From positions 1 to 7,363 of the forward strand of contig JAQGJF010000551.1 of the NCBI GenBank assembly GCA_028290765.1: 7,363 nucleotides of DNA, written 5' to 3'. Source of the stretch: Tardiphaga sp. Its GTDB lineage: Bacteria; Pseudomonadota; Alphaproteobacteria; Rhizobiales; Xanthobacteraceae. Each line of letters starts with the position of its first letter. Within the stretch, counting starts at the first letter, position 1. A program made the position numbers and the translations under genes. This document shows positions 6,104-7,363 of this stretch, piece after piece. The notes under the pieces were generated by a model. It was not told where the DNA came from. It made no database searches and worked only from the letters and a program-made list of their open reading frames with translations.

Positions 6104-7363
6104 ATGTTCGTTCTCGACGCGATCCGATTTTGCAGCCGCAACACCCCCTGGCCGAGCGCAAGCCTGACGGCGCTATGGTTGTTCACCATCACCGCTCAAC
6201 CGTGTCTTGCGGTCGAGCCCGCGGCGAATAACGGACCGATCCCGCCCGCGGCGTGCAAGTCGCAGCCCACCATCTTCTTCGGCGCCGGTTTGAATATCCT
6301 GTGCGACAAGCGAGTTTCCTCCGGCATATTCTTGGGCTCGTATCTTTCGCAGGCAGCGGACAGCGTCGACGATTGCGCCAAGCGATGCTCGGCGAACGAC
6401 AAATGCAAGGCTTTTTCGCTGGACAATCGAGAACCGCCGGCAAGCCGTGTCTGCACACTGTTTGGATCGGCCGAGCGCTACAGCGACGCAAAAGGCTGGG
6501 TCGCGGGGATGCAGGCCGGTGCGGCCTTCGGGGTGCCGCGATCGCCCTCTTCTCTTCATAATCTCGACAGACCCATCGGCGGCCTCATCGGGAACATCGT
6601 TGGCGGCCTCGCGAGACCTCTGGAATTCCCCAAGACCGATCACAATACCAGCGGCGGCGGCCCCATTGCGCTGACGCCCGATATGAAAGCGCTGCAGCCG
6701 GTCTTCTTCGCGACCGACCGCACACGGGTGCAGGGCGCGGCGGTCGAGGCGTCCTTCGAAGCCGGACGGGATCCGGACATCACCTATGGCCAGGCGATCA
6801 TCAGCATTCCGAAAAACCATGACATCGGCAATGTCGAGCGACCGAAACATCGCTTTCTCTGGTTCGGTTCCCAACCGGAAACCGATGCGGATCATTTTCG
6901 GATCAAGGGCATCGCGTGGCTCGACCGCGGCGTGTTCGTCGACCAGCTGAAGGGCGGCGCAGACAGCGTTCTGCTGTTCATTCACGGATACAATGTTTCG
7001 TTCGCCGATGCGGTCTACAAGGCGGCCCAGATCGCCTACGACGCCAATTTCGCCGGCACGGTACTGGCGTTCTCGTGGCCGTCCGCCGCTGCCCTGTTCA
7101 AATACGATGAGGATCGCGAGAGCGCGGAATTCGCGGTACCGCATCTGGCACAGACCCTTCGGCTCTTGACCGACGAGATCGGCAAGAAGAACGTCTATAT
7201 CGTTGCCCACAGCATGGGCAACCAGGTGCTCGTCAACGCACTGCAGCAGTCTGCGCTCAGCGGGAAAGATCTGGCGATCACCGAACTGGTGATGGCAGCT
7301 CCCGACGTCGACAAGGACGTCTTCGGCACCAAGGTGGATCAGATCCGTTCGGTCGCCAAGAAC
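6104..7363 (+). CDS. Exported PAN/Apple-like plus DUF900 alpha/beta-hydrolase protein (partial, runs off the right end)
   Basis: The frame is open from the ATG at 6104 to the last base, giving 420 residues without a stop; the C terminus lies outside the window. An in-frame TGA at 6095 makes 6104 the earliest ATG; GGGGTGATGG before it is a poor ribosome site. A signal peptide is likely: hydrophobic LTALWLFTITA (21-31) with cleavage after CLA at 36. Next comes a cysteine-rich part (Cys51, 67, 91, 95, 101, 117) with DDCAKRCSANDKCKAFSLD (89-107), which resembles PAN/Apple domains used in carbohydrate or protein binding. After a Gly/Pro-rich linker (about 140-190) a DUF900-type (COG4782) hydrolase domain begins at VFFATDR (200-206). 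It has the HGYN oxyanion loop (294-297), the FSWPS strand (323-327), nucleophile Ser370 in AHSMGN and acid Asp401 in APDVD. The catalytic His is not reached. Probably a periplasmic or envelope esterase-like enzyme; the substrate is unknown. It is probably not part of the importer operon. Confidence 0.85.
   Translation, partial: MFVLDAIRFCSRNTPWPSASLTALWLFTITAQPCLAVEPAANNGPIPPAACKSQPTIFFGAGLNILCDKRVSSGIFLGSYLSQAADSVDDCAKRCSANDKCKAFSLDNREPPASRVCTLFGSAERYSDAKGWVAGMQAGAAFGVPRSPSSLHNLDRPIGGLIGNIVGGLARPLEFPKTDHNTSGGGPIALTPDMKALQPVFFATDRTRVQGAAVEASFEAGRDPDITYGQAIISIPKNHDIGNVERPKHRFLWFGSQPETDADHFRIKGIAWLDRGVFVDQLKGGADSVLLFIHGYNVSFADAVYKAAQIAYDANFAGTVLAFSWPSAAALFKYDEDRESAEFAVPHLAQTLRLLTDEIGKKNVYIVAHSMGNQVLVNALQQSALSGKDLAITELVMAAPDVDKDVFGTKVDQIRSVAKN

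Noticed and set aside
6173..7210. 345-codon minus-strand frame opposite the exported hydrolase
   Set aside because: The plus strand is open from 6104 to the window end and carries PAN-like and alpha/beta-hydrolase motifs; the antisense frame has none.

Overview
The window looks like chromosomal DNA of a GC-rich alphaproteobacterium, most likely Bradyrhizobium or a relative in the Nitrobacteraceae. This is inferred from overall base composition, strong G/C preference at third codon positions, long empty antisense ORFs, and the gene families present. No rRNA, tRNA, CRISPR array, insertion sequence or phage gene is visible. No gene-free stretch exceeds 300 bases; the longest is about 217 bases (1453-1669).

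Layout. On the minus strand (14-817) lies a PhnD-like binding-fold protein without a secretion signal. Divergent from it, after a 158-base gap, is a MarR-family regulator (976-1452). After a second gap with several inverted repeats, including a near-perfect 18-base palindrome beside a possible -10 box, comes a plus-strand cluster. It encodes a secreted NitT/TauT-type substrate-binding protein (1670-2704), an ABC ATPase (2716-3543, interrupted by an in-frame amber codon at 3340), an ABC permease (3540-4430) and a COG0402-type metal-dependent amidohydrolase (4490-5980). At the right edge an apparently unrelated exported protein starts at 6104 and runs off the window. It joins a cysteine-rich PAN/Apple-like segment to a DUF900-type alpha/beta-hydrolase domain.

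How the parts may work together. The binding protein, ATPase and permease form a complete three-component importer for a small organic molecule, and the amidohydrolase probably acts on the imported compound in the cytoplasm. The MarR protein is the obvious candidate regulator of both the divergent gene and the importer operon. The substrate cannot be read from the sequence. The family points broadly to nitrogen-containing heterocycles or amide/amidine-like compounds, but the amidohydrolase lacks the glutamate typical of the family's deaminases, so its chemistry may differ.

Most notable points: (1) a single-codon nonsense change in an otherwise intact ATPase gene; (2) Glu replaced by Tyr in the HxxE motif of the amidohydrolase; (3) a near-perfect palindrome at the likely start of transcription of the importer operon, sharing a TCGTCAG element with a second inverted repeat upstream; (4) the PAN-DUF900 domain combination.
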